Origin: Echinimonas agarilytica
GTDB taxonomy: Bacteria > Pseudomonadota > Gammaproteobacteria > Enterobacterales > Neiellaceae
DNA length: 64,000 nucleotides
Assembly: GCF_023703465.1 (NCBI RefSeq)
Contig: NZ_JAMQGP010000001.1
Location: forward strand, 744,001-808,000
Reading direction: 5' to 3'
The notes under the pieces are model-generated. The model did not search any database and had not been told where the DNA came from. It saw nothing but the letters and a program-made list of their open reading frames with translations. The translations under genes were made by a program, and so were the position numbers. Positions 18,475 to 29,200 of this stretch are shown one piece after another (within the stretch, counting starts at the first letter, position 1; each line of letters begins with the position of its first letter).

Positions 18475-21400
18475 TTAGTCCGCTTTAAGCGTCATGACGG
18501 TGATTCGTGAGGCGCTGTTTTTTTCAATGTGCGGTTGCAGTACAAAAAGGCGTGCTGGGTCAAGCTTTGCCTGTTCTACCATGTATGTTTTTATCGCACG
18601 CGCACGTGTCAGCGCAAGTTCAGTTAATTGGGCATTTGTGACTTTATAAGGCGTTAACAGTGCCTGATAATAGCGAGCGTCTAATTCCGATTGGCGAGCA
18701 CGCTCTGCGTCATCGGTTTGTTCCGTGATTTGCTCTGCAATCTGCTGGCGTTGTTGGTTTTTCCACTCGATAGGAAGTGTTGTTGTGAGGGCGTCGAAGG
18801 CTGCGCGTTGCTCATCTGACAGCTTAATAGAGCTTAATGTGAATTCGGTAAAGCCTGTGTTTTGGCGTTTATTGACGTGTTCTAATAAAGTTTGCTGTGC
18901 GATAGTTTTCCCATCATCTTCTTCACTCACGCGGCCTAGAATTTCCAACTTCAACATGGGACGACTGTTTAAGGCTTCGGCTAATTTACCGAGCTGCTGC
19001 ATGTTGTCGGCTGAGAGTTTTGCGATACCAGAACCGAATTCCACCTCATCCAGTTGGTCGCCTTCCCCCACTAAACTGCCCAGTAAAGCAAATGGCGAGG
19101 TGATGATCTTTTTAATGGCATTGCCAAGAGCTTTTGCAACCAAAGCACCAATGCTGAATTGCGGGTCATCTGCGCTACCAGAAACTTCCAAGCCTAAATC
19201 AATCACCCCATTTTCATCTTTCATCAAGGCTACCGCGAGAGCAACCGGCAATGACGTTGCATCAATACTATCGGTTTTACGGCCTAATTCGAGCTGGTCC
19301 ACAATGACATGGTTGCTGCCCTTGAGTTGGTTGTTGTCTAACTCGTAATCTAAATTGATCGACAATTGTCCTTTATCAATCACGTAGCCAGCGTAAGTGC
19401 CTGAATACGGATTTAACGAAGTAAGTTCAATGTGTTTGAAGTCGAGCGTTAAATCTAAAAATGGGTTTTCAAGTAAGGGCTGTATGCGTCCATCTAGAGT
19501 GACCGGAGCGTACTTATCGACAGTTCCTTCTAAATGAACTTTGGCTGGCTCTGTTTGCTCAGATGAAAATTGCCCTACGCTGCCTGCGATTTGATGAATT
19601 GCGGTAGTAAATTTGGGAGTGAGTGAACGATCTGAAAAATAGGCTTCACCTTCATCAAATGATAAGCCTCCGATGCCAATAGTCCATGATTTAGATGCGC
19701 TTTCTGATGAAGCCTGGGGTTGAGACTGGGGGGAATCTGCAGGTGGTGTTGATTTGACTAAGTCGCCAATATTGGTGCTTCGGTCTTCTGCAATCACAAC
19801 TCGGGCAAATGGCTTGGCTAAGTGAATATGCTCTAGCTTTAAATCTTGTTGTGCTAAGTTGAGCTCAATGGCATCGAGTTTAAGTTGTTGCCAGCTGAGC
19901 AGCTCAGTGTCTTTAGCATTGATGTTGAGATCGTCGATTTGAGCATTGATATTGGTGGTAAGTTGGGTGCGACCTGCTTCGAGATTTAATGCAATATCGC
20001 CGTCAAGGTTGAGCAGGCCTTGATCTAAATCGACATCGAGGTAAGGCGTGATAAAGGTTTCAAAATGCGACAAGTCCAATGTCGAAAGTTGAAGTTTTAG
20101 TGCACTTTTAATCGCCACTTCCTCAGCGTTGAAATGCACCTGAGTGGGACCTTGGACCGACAGCTTGGCAGAATCGTTGATTTGACTGCTAATCTGTAAT
20201 TGAAGAGGTTGATTAAAGCTAGACTCAAGTCCAGTGAGTTGAAATGAGTCGATCACCCATGAATGGCTTAATTCTGAGCCTGAAAAAGATTCAGAAATCG
20301 CATGATTGATGTTGGTTAATCGAAGCTCTTTAAGCGCCCATTGCCATGGTTGAGGTGGAGCATCTTCTGCAATATTTTCGCTGTGAGCGGTTACATTCGG
20401 TTGCAGCAATGTGGCTAAGTCTATTTGGCCGTCAGTATTGATGGCGGCAATAAACTGACTGTCGGCCAGTTCTATTTGCTCGATGTTAACTTGGCGCGGG
20501 TTCAAGTCGAGCGCAATACCTTTTATATCAAAGCGGCCCACTTGAATTGGACGCTGTTGCTGGACTGGATCAGAAATAACAAAATCATACAGTGTGACAA
20601 CACCTTCACTCACGCTAACATCCATTGGCGCGCTGGCCCATGAAAGATAGTAGTGAGTATCAATATCTAGATTTGCACGTTCAAGTTCAAATGCTACGTA
20701 AGGCTCAACGAACGGAGCAAGTTTTGCCAAGTTAATACCGCGTACAACTAAGTCTCCGGTCATGTTTTGTTGTTCAACATCCAAGGTGCCTTGCCATGCT
20801 AAATCGCCTCCAGAGGGCAGCAACGCATTGATCTTATAGTGGTTAGCGTCGGCTGATTTAGATTTGTTACGGGTCGAGAAGTTGAATAATTCGAACCCTA
20901 AAGGTGTGACTTCAGCAATGGCAATTTTACCGTTGTCTTGTTGTTCAAATAGGTGGTCTTCAAAGTGAATTAGACCCTGGTTGACTTTGAAATGGCCGAT
21001 GTTGATTGACGGGATGGACGCATTTTCGTCAGCGGAATTTGACTCCTGGACCAGAGACAACTCTGCTTGAGCGGCTTGATGATCAACAATGTCTTGAAAG
21101 TCAAAGGTACCGTTGTGGTCGCGCTGTGCGTACAAATATGGGGTATCGAGCTCAATGGCTTTGAAATCAAAGTCGCCAATGAGCAATGGCCACAACTCAA
21201 AATCTATGTAGATCCGATTTAGCCCTGCGAAGTTTTGTGTGGGATCTTGTCCTTGGATTTTGAGTTGGTTGACCGTGAGAGCCAGCTTAAAGGGATGAAA
21301 GCTGGTTTCTCCAACCAATACAGCACGTCCGGTTTGCGCTGCTAATTGCTCTTGGAGTTGCCATTTGACCCATTTAGGTAGGACGACACCCGTCAGTAAT

Positions 21401-21489
21401 ACGTAAAGAACTAAGACGACAAAGGTGATTGCAGTTCGGCGCTGCCAAGTCCGTAAGGTGCGCCAGCGATGTCCAAGATTGAGAGCCAT
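18475..21489 (-). CDS. DUF748 / AsmA-like envelope protein
   Basis: A 1004-residue protein anchored by one N-terminal membrane segment (ITFVVLVLYVLLTGVVLP), with the long remainder predicted in the periplasm. Repeated beta-rich stretches (IQVGRFDIKGIALDLNPRQVNIEQIELADSQF and similar) are typical of the DUF748/AsmA/TamB-like lipid-transfer or envelope-assembly families. The C-terminal about 150 residues have an OmpA/peptidoglycan-associated flavour (LEILGRVSEED ... LALTRARAIKTYMVEQAKLDPARL). The start has a good AGGA ribosome-binding site. Length is in the family range. The function of this subfamily is not established. Confidence 0.85.
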   Translation of the reverse strand: MALNLGHRWRTLRTWQRRTAITFVVLVLYVLLTGVVLPKWVKWQLQEQLAAQTGRAVLVGETSFHPFKLALTVNQLKIQGQDPTQNFAGLNRIYIDFELWPLLIGDFDFKAIELDTPYLYAQRDHNGTFDFQDIVDHQAAQAELSLVQESNSADENASIPSINIGHFKVNQGLIHFEDHLFEQQDNGKIAIAEVTPLGFELFNFSTRNKSKSADANHYKINALLPSGGDLAWQGTLDVEQQNMTGDLVVRGINLAKLAPFVEPYVAFELERANLDIDTHYYLSWASAPMDVSVSEGVVTLYDFVISDPVQQQRPIQVGRFDIKGIALDLNPRQVNIEQIELADSQFIAAINTDGQIDLATLLQPNVTAHSENIAEDAPPQPWQWALKELRLTNINHAISESFSGSELSHSWVIDSFQLTGLESSFNQPLQLQISSQINDSAKLSVQGPTQVHFNAEEVAIKSALKLQLSTLDLSHFETFITPYLDVDLDQGLLNLDGDIALNLEAGRTQLTTNINAQIDDLNINAKDTELLSWQQLKLDAIELNLAQQDLKLEHIHLAKPFARVVIAEDRSTNIGDLVKSTPPADSPQSQPQASSESASKSWTIGIGGLSFDEGEAYFSDRSLTPKFTTAIHQIAGSVGQFSSEQTEPAKVHLEGTVDKYAPVTLDGRIQPLLENPFLDLTLDFKHIELTSLNPYSGTYAGYVIDKGQLSINLDYELDNNQLKGSNHVIVDQLELGRKTDSIDATSLPVALAVALMKDENGVIDLGLEVSGSADDPQFSIGALVAKALGNAIKKIITSPFALLGSLVGEGDQLDEVEFGSGIAKLSADNMQQLGKLAEALNSRPMLKLEILGRVSEEDDGKTIAQQTLLEHVNKRQNTGFTEFTLSSIKLSDEQRAAFDALTTTLPIEWKNQQRQQIAEQITEQTDDAERARQSELDARYYQALLTPYKVTNAQLTELALTRARAIKTYMVEQAKLDPARLFVLQPHIEKNSASRITVMTLKAD

Positions 21490-21730
21490 TGTTCGTCCTA
21501 AATGGTGACTGAAGTAGAAAAGGGTTTAGGTTGCTCTGATGCGCCGAACGCACTGAAGTGACAGCCTATTTTAGTACAACGAAGTTTAGATGAATGGCCT
21601 CAGGGCAACAACAATTTACTGTGCTTGTGTGGTGTAATATGCGGGCCATACGAATCACCACAACAACAAGCGATGATGATTCTTGCAGCTGTGGTGCTTC
21701 GATTGAGAATCGTTGAAGGTAATAAGGCCG

Positions 21731-22246
21731 TTACTTTTTCCAGCAGGGGTGAACGTTGTCTTCTGGACGCTGTTTTTGATTCGGATGACTTTGGTAGCCC
21801 AAACCTCGAACGAAATTTCGCAATAATTGATCGCCACATTTTTGATAATTGCGATGATCCGGTTTGCGGAATAAAGCCGATAGTTCTGACTTCGACATAG
21901 TAAAGCCAGCCAAGGCTAAAACTTCTAAAATCTGATCGTCACGAAGCTGCAATGCAATGCGCAATTTGCGTAAAATATCATTGTTAGATAAACGTTTTTT
22001 GCCGGTGAGTAACTGAGGCTCTCGACCTTCTTGTTTACCTCTGTTTTTAATTATGAGGCCATCTAGAAAAGCTGAGAAAGTGCGATCTCTACAACTCACA
22101 AAGCCCTCTTCATCTTCTTTTTTTAATAAGTGATCGAGTTCTGCTTTGGTGATGTCGTAGTCCATCAAACTGAATACGTGGATCACATCTAAATTATTAA
22201 ATTTAAGGGCGTAGCGTAATTGACGCAGCAAATCATTATGGAGCAT
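21731..22246 (-). CDS. yehS: YehS family protein (DUF1456)
   Basis: A 171-residue cytoplasmic protein of the DUF1456/YehS family. Two related DUF1456 modules are visible: LLRQLRYALKFNNLDVIHVFSLMDYDITKAELDHLLKK, and again ILRKLRIALQLRDDQILEVLALAGFTMSKSELSALFRK. Each is followed by a C-x-D segment (FVSCRDRTFSAFLDGLII and YQKCGDQLLRNFVRGL). Function is unknown. No clear operon partner is present. Confidence 0.9.
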   Translation of the reverse strand: MLHNDLLRQLRYALKFNNLDVIHVFSLMDYDITKAELDHLLKKEDEEGFVSCRDRTFSAFLDGLIIKNRGKQEGREPQLLTGKKRLSNNDILRKLRIALQLRDDQILEVLALAGFTMSKSELSALFRKPDHRNYQKCGDQLLRNFVRGLGYQSHPNQKQRPEDNVHPCWKK

Positions 22247-22323
22247 GTAGATTCCAGTCGGGCTAAGGAGGCCGCGTCAGAAGCGGCCTAATAGCGTATT
22301 GTACTGCAAATCCTGAACACTCT

Positions 22324-22755
22324 CTAACCTTCTGAGCTAATCAAAAACGTACTGGATGGATCAACGTAGACTTTATCGCCCATACCTTCGCGCCCAAGTA
22401 GCATTAAGTAACTCATGTCTTGCCGATTTGTCAGTGTGATTTCAATGGGCCACTGACTGTCGCCCAACTGGAACATAGTTTTAATCACACAACGTTGCTC
22501 GACTTCACCATTCGATGACTTGATGCGTCTAGAATCATGGAGTGGTGCCTTGCAATGCACCGTTTGCTCTAAGTTGTAAGCGTCAGGGTGCAAATCAAAT
22601 TCAACATAAGGACGTCCTGCCACGCGAATGTTTTTCAAGTTATCAACATGGAGTGAGGAGGTTTTTGCCCCTGTATCGACCCGAACATGCAGATCTCGAA
22701 TGCCTAAATCAGGTAAATTGCAAGCCTCTAAATTGCCAATCATTATCCGACTCAT
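22324..22755 (-). CDS. rimB: RimB-like retropepsin-type protease (ATP-dependent zinc protease family)
   Basis: A 143-residue protein of the family once annotated as ATP-dependent zinc protease and now seen as retropepsin-like (RimB in the RimABK system). The active-site motif VRVDTGAKTSSLH is present, as are the conserved VHCKAPLHDSRRIKSSNGEVEQRCVI and MLLGREGMGD regions. A strong AAGGAG precedes the ATG. It is the third gene of a rimK, aspartoacylase-like, rimB order. In Pseudomonas the family acts with RimK on glutamylation of ribosomal protein S6; that role here is inferred. Confidence 0.87.
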   Translation of the reverse strand: MSRIMIGNLEACNLPDLGIRDLHVRVDTGAKTSSLHVDNLKNIRVAGRPYVEFDLHPDAYNLEQTVHCKAPLHDSRRIKSSNGEVEQRCVIKTMFQLGDSQWPIEITLTNRQDMSYLMLLGREGMGDKVYVDPSSTFLISSEG

Positions 22756-22775
22756 AAAAACTCCTTATTCCAATA

Positions 22776-23810
22776 TTAAGGCTCTGGACGAGCCATTGAT
22801 GTTGAAACCGGCATGACTTGCTCGTGCATGATTTCGATATGTTCAAATACATCATCGTCGGCCTCTCCAAAATATGCGATATGAAACATTGCATCGCCTT
22901 CTTGCACCAATGGAATGTTCTGTTTGCCAATGATGATGCCTGCCCGGTTCGAGACCACTTGTTGGATCAACTCCCCTAAGGGGCTATTGATTTCAGCTAG
23001 TACTTCGCCTTTTTCAACTTGCGATCCAAGCTGAACAAATTCATGCACAAAACCACTGGCTGACGCTCGAGTCCAATCGCTCCGGTTGGCCACAAAGGGC
23101 TCTATTTTTTTACGCGCTCGCTTTTTTCTGACCAGTCCCAGTTGTGACAACACATTTTGAATACCAGAGAGCCCCATTTGGATCGATAGTTCATCAAACC
23201 GCAATGCCTGGCCAGCCTCATACAGCAGGACTTTGGCACCACGACGCACTGCCGCTTCGCGAAGTGAACCGTCTCTGACCGTCGAATCTAGCAATACAGG
23301 AACACCAAAAGATTCAGCCATTTTCAAGGTTTCTTCATCCCCCAAATCGGCTCTAATTTGAGGCAGATTTGAGCGATGAATGGCTCCGGTATGTAAATCA
23401 ATGCCGTAATCGCAATGTTTGACGATTTCAGTAATGAAAATATTCGCTAAACGGCCCGCCATCGATCCTTGTGCCGAGCCAGGAAAACAACGATTTAGAT
23501 CGCGCCTATCTGGCATGTATCGACTTTGGTTCAGCACACCATAAACGTTTACCATCGGCACCAAAATTAAAGTGCCGCGGATCAGTTGTGGCGGTTGTTT
23601 AATCAAACGCCGAACGATTTCGATGCCATTGAGCTCGTCACCGTGAATCGCAGCACTGACAAAAAGCGTAGGGCCGCTGCGCTTCGCACGGATCACGTGA
23701 ACCGGGATTGCTACTTCTGTATTGGTATACAGTTTTGCAACTGGCAGTTCGAGCTGGCAGCTTTGACCTTGCTCAATTTCAACGCCTGCAATGATTAACG
23801 GTTTTTTCAT
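22776..23810 (-). CDS. Succinylglutamate desuccinylase/aspartoacylase family protein
   Basis: A 344-residue zinc-dependent carboxypeptidase-fold hydrolase of the AstE/ASPA superfamily. Metal-site motifs are visible: SAAIHGDELNGIEI (H and E ligands), the DRRDLNRCFPG motif and IDLHTGAIHRSNLPQIRADL (third ligand His). The C-terminal domain is a lipoyl-like barrel (FVQLGSQVEKGEVLAEINSPLG). The start codon is ATG at 23810, overlapping the rimK stop as TGATG; a TTG one codon upstream is the alternative. Sitting between rimK and rimB, it may remove or trim glutamyl additions, but no substrate is proven for this subgroup. Confidence 0.85.
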   Translation of the reverse strand: MKKPLIIAGVEIEQGQSCQLELPVAKLYTNTEVAIPVHVIRAKRSGPTLFVSAAIHGDELNGIEIVRRLIKQPPQLIRGTLILVPMVNVYGVLNQSRYMPDRRDLNRCFPGSAQGSMAGRLANIFITEIVKHCDYGIDLHTGAIHRSNLPQIRADLGDEETLKMAESFGVPVLLDSTVRDGSLREAAVRRGAKVLLYEAGQALRFDELSIQMGLSGIQNVLSQLGLVRKKRARKKIEPFVANRSDWTRASASGFVHEFVQLGSQVEKGEVLAEINSPLGELIQQVVSNRAGIIIGKQNIPLVQEGDAMFHIAYFGEADDDVFEHIEIMHEQVMPVSTSMARPEP

Positions 23811-24715
23811 CAACCGATGCCCTTGGTTTTGTTTGCGAACGGTTTGGCATTCTTCTCAATAAACTCAATGACCAATGCAGCCACATCTTTTTTCGTGGCT
23901 GTTTCGATGCCTTCGAGACCCGGAGATGAATTGACCTCCATCACCACAGGCCCATTATTGGATTGCAAAATGTCCACACCACACATATTCAAGCCCATTG
24001 CTTTGGCAGCATTCACAGCTGTTGCTCGCTCTTCTTTGGTTAACCGCACCAACTGAGCTTCGCCACCTCGATGAAGGTTGGAGCGAAACTCACCGTCCGC
24101 AGCTTGGCGCTTCATTGCCGCAATCACTTTACCGCCCACCACGAAACAACGAATGTCAGCGCCACCAGCTTCTTTGATGAACTCCTGCACTAGAATATTG
24201 GCCTTCAGACCCATAAAGGCTTCAATCACGCTTTCCGCAGCTTTGTTGGTTTCGGCCAATACAACACCAATGCCTTGGGTTCCTTCGAGCAATTTAATGA
24301 CCAAAGGTGCGCCGCCCACGTTGCGAATCAAATCTTGAATCTTATCGGGCTTGCTAGCAAAACCAGTTCGTGGCAAGCCAATGCCTCTACGAGACAGCAA
24401 CTGCAACGAGCGTAGTTTGTCACGTGACCGACTAATCGCGACAGACTCGTTGATGCAAAACGTACCCATCATTTCAAATTGGCGCACAACCGCTGTGCCG
24501 TAAAATGTAATCGATGATCCGATTCGAGGGATCACTGCGTCATACTGAGGCAGTACCTCACCTTGATAGCGGACCGTAGGGTTGCTGCTGGTAATATCCA
24601 TGTAGCAATGCAAAGTATCGATTACATCGACTTGATGGCCACGCGCTTCAGCGGCTTCTTTTAAGCGGCGAGTTGAATATAAGTTTTCGCCGCGTGATAA
24701 AATAGCAATTCGCAT
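23810..24715 (-). CDS. rimK: RimK family alpha-L-glutamate ligase
   Basis: A 301-residue ATP-grasp ligase adding glutamate to the C-terminus of ribosomal protein S6 or making poly-alpha-glutamate. RimK features are complete: [27 protein letters not shown] at the start, [40 protein letters not shown] (ATP loop), [15 protein letters not shown] and [14 protein letters not shown] (metal-binding E and N). The ATG has AAAGGA upstream. It heads a tightly spaced leftward operon with the aspartoacylase-like gene and rimB. Confidence 0.95.
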   Translation of the reverse strand: MRIAILSRGENLYSTRRLKEAAEARGHQVDVIDTLHCYMDITSSNPTVRYQGEVLPQYDAVIPRIGSSITFYGTAVVRQFEMMGTFCINESVAISRSRDKLRSLQLLSRRGIGLPRTGFASKPDKIQDLIRNVGGAPLVIKLLEGTQGIGVVLAETNKAAESVIEAFMGLKANILVQEFIKEAGGADIRCFVVGGKVIAAMKRQAADGEFRSNLHRGGEAQLVRLTKEERATAVNAAKAMGLNMCGVDILQSNNGPVVMEVNSSPGLEGIETATKKDVAALVIEFIEKNAKPFANKTKGIG

Positions 24716-24961
24716 ATTGATGTCCTTTTACAATAAATTTGGTTATCAGTCATAGTGACGTTAAATCAGCGAAGCGAATGCGCTGAGCAAGATACGTATG
24801 AAGGCCTAGAGCTTATGATGACTTTCAGGCTTTCATGAGCCGCTGAGTGGCAGCAATTGCGGTGGAATTTAGAGTCATTGCAGTTCAATGGAAAACAAAT
24901 AATATTAATCGTCACAACAAACCGTTTTTGTGACGCGGTTTGGCGGGTAAAAGAGACGATA

Positions 24962-25870
24962 ATGGACGTTAAAGTATTCAAAACTTTTCTAGAAGTTGCG
25001 CGGGAAAAGCACTTTGGTCGAGCGGCAGAGAACCTCTATCTGACTCAGGCTGCAGTGAGTGCGCGTATTAAACAATTGGAGTCTTTTTTTGAGACGTCTT
25101 TGTTTGTTCGTGATCGCAATGCTATTAGGTTAACCAGTGCGGGTGAGCGTCTTATTTCCTATGCCGAAAATATGGTGAGAACCCTAGACCAAGCAAAATC
25201 TGAATTGCAGCTCACTCAAGCGCATGCGGTGCAACTGACAATTGCCGGTACCCCAAACATTTGGGATGCATTTTTACAGCATTGGCTGAGCGTGGTGACC
25301 GACACCTTTAATGGCTATGCGTTCTGCGCAGAAACTATGAATTCGGGGCTGTTAAATAGGGCATTGGTTGAGCGAACATTAGATATTGGCATGACATTCG
25401 ATCCGATTAAATCAGATGACATCATCTCTGAACACGTGTCGGATTTGGAGTTGCTCATGGTTTATTCATCGGCTCAATTGGAGCAAGATGCGCTCAAAAA
25501 TCGCTATGTGTATGTAGATTGGGGGACTCGGTTTGCGTCCGAACATGCTGAACGCCACGCCCAAATGGCAGCACCATTTTTACGGACATCAAGTGGGCGC
25601 ATTGCGTTAGATTTTATCTTAGAAAAAGGCGGCGCAGCCTACCTTCCCAAAACGATGGTTGAGCCGTTTCTTGAAGCTCAGCAATTACGTACGGTGGAAG
25701 GCGTTGATGAATGGAAGCGTCCGGTGTATCTATCATATCGAAAAAACGCAGCATCACTGAATGCAATTTTGAAGGTCCAGCGCTTGATCAATCAAACCGA
25801 GCCGGAATCTGCCTTTTTGTTGCAACAAGCGAGCGATTCCAATGAACTCCCGAGTGAACGGGATGCGTGA
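24962..25870 (+). CDS. LysR-family transcriptional regulator (HdfR-like)
   Basis: A 302-residue LysR regulator. The N-terminal helix-turn-helix reads MDVKVFKTFLEVAREKHFGRAAENLYLTQAAVSARIKQLE and closely resembles HdfR. The C-terminal part is the effector-binding domain. The frame is open upstream to an ATG at 24857, giving 35 extra residues, but the LysR domain begins exactly at the ATG at 24962, so that start is used. It is divergent from the rimK operon (246 bases between the starts), a typical arrangement for a regulator of the neighbour. HdfR represses flagellar genes in E. coli; the target here is unknown. Confidence 0.9.
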   Translation: MDVKVFKTFLEVAREKHFGRAAENLYLTQAAVSARIKQLESFFETSLFVRDRNAIRLTSAGERLISYAENMVRTLDQAKSELQLTQAHAVQLTIAGTPNIWDAFLQHWLSVVTDTFNGYAFCAETMNSGLLNRALVERTLDIGMTFDPIKSDDIISEHVSDLELLMVYSSAQLEQDALKNRYVYVDWGTRFASEHAERHAQMAAPFLRTSSGRIALDFILEKGGAAYLPKTMVEPFLEAQQLRTVEGVDEWKRPVYLSYRKNAASLNAILKVQRLINQTEPESAFLLQQASDSNELPSERDA

Positions 25871-26206
25871 ATGAAAAATATATAACACATTGTATTTAAT
25901 ATGTTTATTTCTTGTTTGTTTGATGGTGGTCTCGTTTTTTGGGGATGTAACACGATCGACCTCACAGAAGAAATCCACTTTCGCACTGCGATCACATTTC
26001 CTACTTGAGTTCTCGTTAAATTATTTACTTCTTCCATATCGTCAACGATAACTAGCGCCCCCAAATTAATGGATTCGGAACAATAATAAACAAAAAGGTA
26101 ACCGGTTACATTTGTTTGGGGAGCTTGTCTTTGGGCTGAAGTCTCTTGAATGTAATAAGAAGAGCTGAAAGATGCGAAAAATACGATGCGAAAGGAATAA
26201 GGTTTT
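25871..26206. other. Promoter region of the first mannanase gene
   Basis: A 336-base non-coding stretch upstream of the two-module GH5 gene. It contains a perfect LacI-type palindrome (given separately) and a weak CRP-like match, TCGCA-N6-TCACA at 25981-25996. No ORF was supported. Confidence 0.6.
26098..26109. promoter_or_regulatory. LacI-family operator upstream of the GH5 mannanase
   Basis: The perfect palindrome GTAACCGGTTAC, continued by ATTTG, lies about 100 bases before the mannanase start. It belongs to the TGTAACC(G/G)TTACA-like set repeated through the mannan locus, probably recognised by the LacI protein encoded at 44157-45155. Confidence 0.75.
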
Positions 26207-29200
26207 ATGACCAAAATATTCAATAAATTAAAATTGTCTTCAATGATACCGCTTTTTATAGGCTATATGTCTATATCAGGTGCAGCCCAAGCTGGTTCCA
26301 TTTCACCTCAACAAGTGAATTATCAAAAGCAAAGCTTAATCGATGCGAGTGTAGATTTAGTCTACCAGTCGAATGAAGGCTTTTGGTATCTGGAGGGTGT
26401 AACCGGTTACTACAATTATCAAGGTCAATTGGTAATTGAACATGAATTTTTAGAGAGTCTGTCCGATGGGCAGCATCAATATCGAGTGTTTTTTAGCGAT
26501 GGTAGCTCAGCGCCGCTGTCGATCAATATTATGGGAGACTTCACACCCGTTGTGCCGCCGATTGAGCCGCCAGAGGACCCTCCTCTTGAACCCCCTGTTA
26601 CGCCCGTTGTTCCGGTTGATTCGATTAGTTTGACGGCTGAATCTGCATCACTCAGTGACGGATCAGAGGTGTCCAATGCTGAAATTAATTTGCAGAAAGG
26701 TCTCGCTCTGTGGACGTTTGAGCTGGCCAGTGCAGGTGAATATCAGATCGAAATATCGTATCGTTCTCCTTATGGCTCGAAGGTTAATGACTTTTTCGTG
26801 GATGGACACGTTGAAGCCGTAGCATCTCAGACTCATGATGATGCGCGAAGCTACACAGTTACTCAACAGCTCTCAGCAGGTTCACACACCTTAGGCGTTG
26901 ATGCCCGCAGCCAGTGGGGGTACATCTTTGTGACAGGTGCACAAGTGAATGCGCTCGATGTAGAACCACAACAAGACTCTGATGGCGATGGTTATGCAGA
27001 CAGCGTGGATGCGTTTCCAGTTGATCCAACGGATTGGCTGGACAGCGACAACGACGGCTTTGGCGACAACGCTGAAATTGCAGCGGGAAGTCATCCAAAC
27101 GATGCCAATAGCATTCCAAGTCGTGTAGCGAAAGACACAATTTATATCCAAGGTGATGACATCTTCTTAGCCGATGGTTTTCCATTCGTGATGAGAGGGG
27201 TGAACTTGCAATATGGAGATAGTCCAGCGACTAAGTTTCCATCCATTGCTGAAATCGCTAAGACCGGCGCCAACGTGGTTCGTTTGCAATTGCGCGACGA
27301 CACCACCGCCGAGCAACTTCGCGCGGCACTGGATGAGATCATTGAACATGGCATGATTGCCATGCCTATGTTTTGGGAAGATGAAGCCAATACCTATCAA
27401 ATCACCGGTGGTTCAGATCCTAAAGCAATTTACGACGGAAATGTTTCCGATAAAGATGCAGTGAGCAAATGGCTTGAAATCTGGGGAGACGTTGTTCGCG
27501 ATGATGCTTACAAACCTTACCTGATGATCAACGTTGCCAATGAGTGGGGACAAAACCAAACAGTTTGGCGTGACACTTATATCACCGCGGTGCAAAAACT
27601 CAGAGAAGGCGGTATTGATGTTCCTTTGGTGATTGATGCAGGAGATTGGGGGCACAGTCCTTACTATTTTGAGGGTGCATTGGATGTTCTTGCTGCCGAT
27701 CCATTAAACAACACGATATTTTCGGTTCATGGCTACTATGAGTGGTCAACAACGGCTGAGGTTGATACACGAATCAACTATCTTAAAGGTTTAAATTTAC
27801 CTGTGATTATTGGCGAGTTCGGTCGGTCAAATCATTTTGCGGGCGGAAAAACAACCGACCACTGGCGCATACTCGAACAGAGTCAAAACAATGATTTGGG
27901 ATGGATTGCATGGTCGTGGCGTGGCAATGGTAGCGGGCAAGAAATGCTCGATATGTCTTATTCCTACACCGGATACCAATTGACCGAACACGGCGAAGAT
28001 ATCGTCAATAGTCAACATGGAATTCAACAAACCGTGGTCGACATTCCGGCTGCATACTTCAATGATTTCGCCCCAGGTGGTGACACCGGCGGCAATACCG
28101 GAGATGGTTCAGGAGGAGATGCTGGCGGCGGAAGTGATGTGGGAGGTGAGGTCACGACCTTGTTCATTGCTGACGCGGCCAATTCATCGGCCACGATTCA
28201 GCCAGTGGGCATCGAAGCAGACTATATTCAAATTGAAAATACTTCAGCGGGATCATCTGCTGGATGGGACTTCAATATAACTAATGCTGGCCAATATCGC
28301 GTGTCGTTAATGGTGGTGAATCCGAATGATGACAACCGAGTGAATCAGGCGTTTGTTGATGGCATCAAATTCGACTTCACGTCTGCTGCCAACACCAGTC
28401 ATACGGTGGCCATTGAAGCGTACCTAAGTGAAGGTGCGCATACTGGAGGCATTCGCGTAGAAGACACGAATCAGCATTGGGGCTACGTACAGCTCACGGG
28501 TGCTGAAATTGAATTTTTGGGGAACTTAGAAATAACCTCTCCAGTGGCGGGATCTCAGTTGCCAAGCGGTCAAGCGATTCATGTGTCCTATGTTCTTGAT
28601 GGAACTTCAAGTGTGAGCTATCAAGTGAATGGTGGCTCTCCGGTTGCTTATTCTGGGGTTAGTCCTCTGGTTGTGCCGGTGACAGACGATGGTTTCTATC
28701 GAATAGATCTGGCACTGGAAGGTACTTCTATTACCGATAGTGTTAGCGTGTTTGTGGGCGCACCTCAAACGGGGTCTTTTGTGCAAACCAATGGATCGCA
28801 ATTCAGCTTGAATGGTAAACCTTGGTATTTCAACGGTTCAAATCAGTTTTACTTGATGTACAAGCCCGAAGCGATGGCGGAAGACTTTTTCAAACGTTCA
28901 CAAGCCATTGGCCTCAATGCAGTTCGAACTTGGATGTTCTGTAATGATGAAGGGACTCACGATGGAGTGTGCATTAATATGAAAAGCGGCGATAGCTTCA
29001 TATTGTCGAAAGACCCAAGTCAGCGAACATCGGCTGAACAAGCCATTATTGATCGCAGCTTTGAGTTGTTCGATAACTACGTAGCGCTTGCTGCACAGTA
29101 CGATATGAAGTTAGTGCTCAGCCTTGCTGATGAATGGGATTACTTCGGACGCATTACTGATTATGGCAGCTATTCAAGCGTGGATGGCCGTAACAAGTTC

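Noticed and set aside
24857-24961. An N-terminal extension of the LysR gene from an upstream ATG.
   Set aside because: The LysR helix-turn-helix begins exactly at the ATG at 24962; the extra 35 residues do not resemble any LysR protein and lie in the divergent promoter region.
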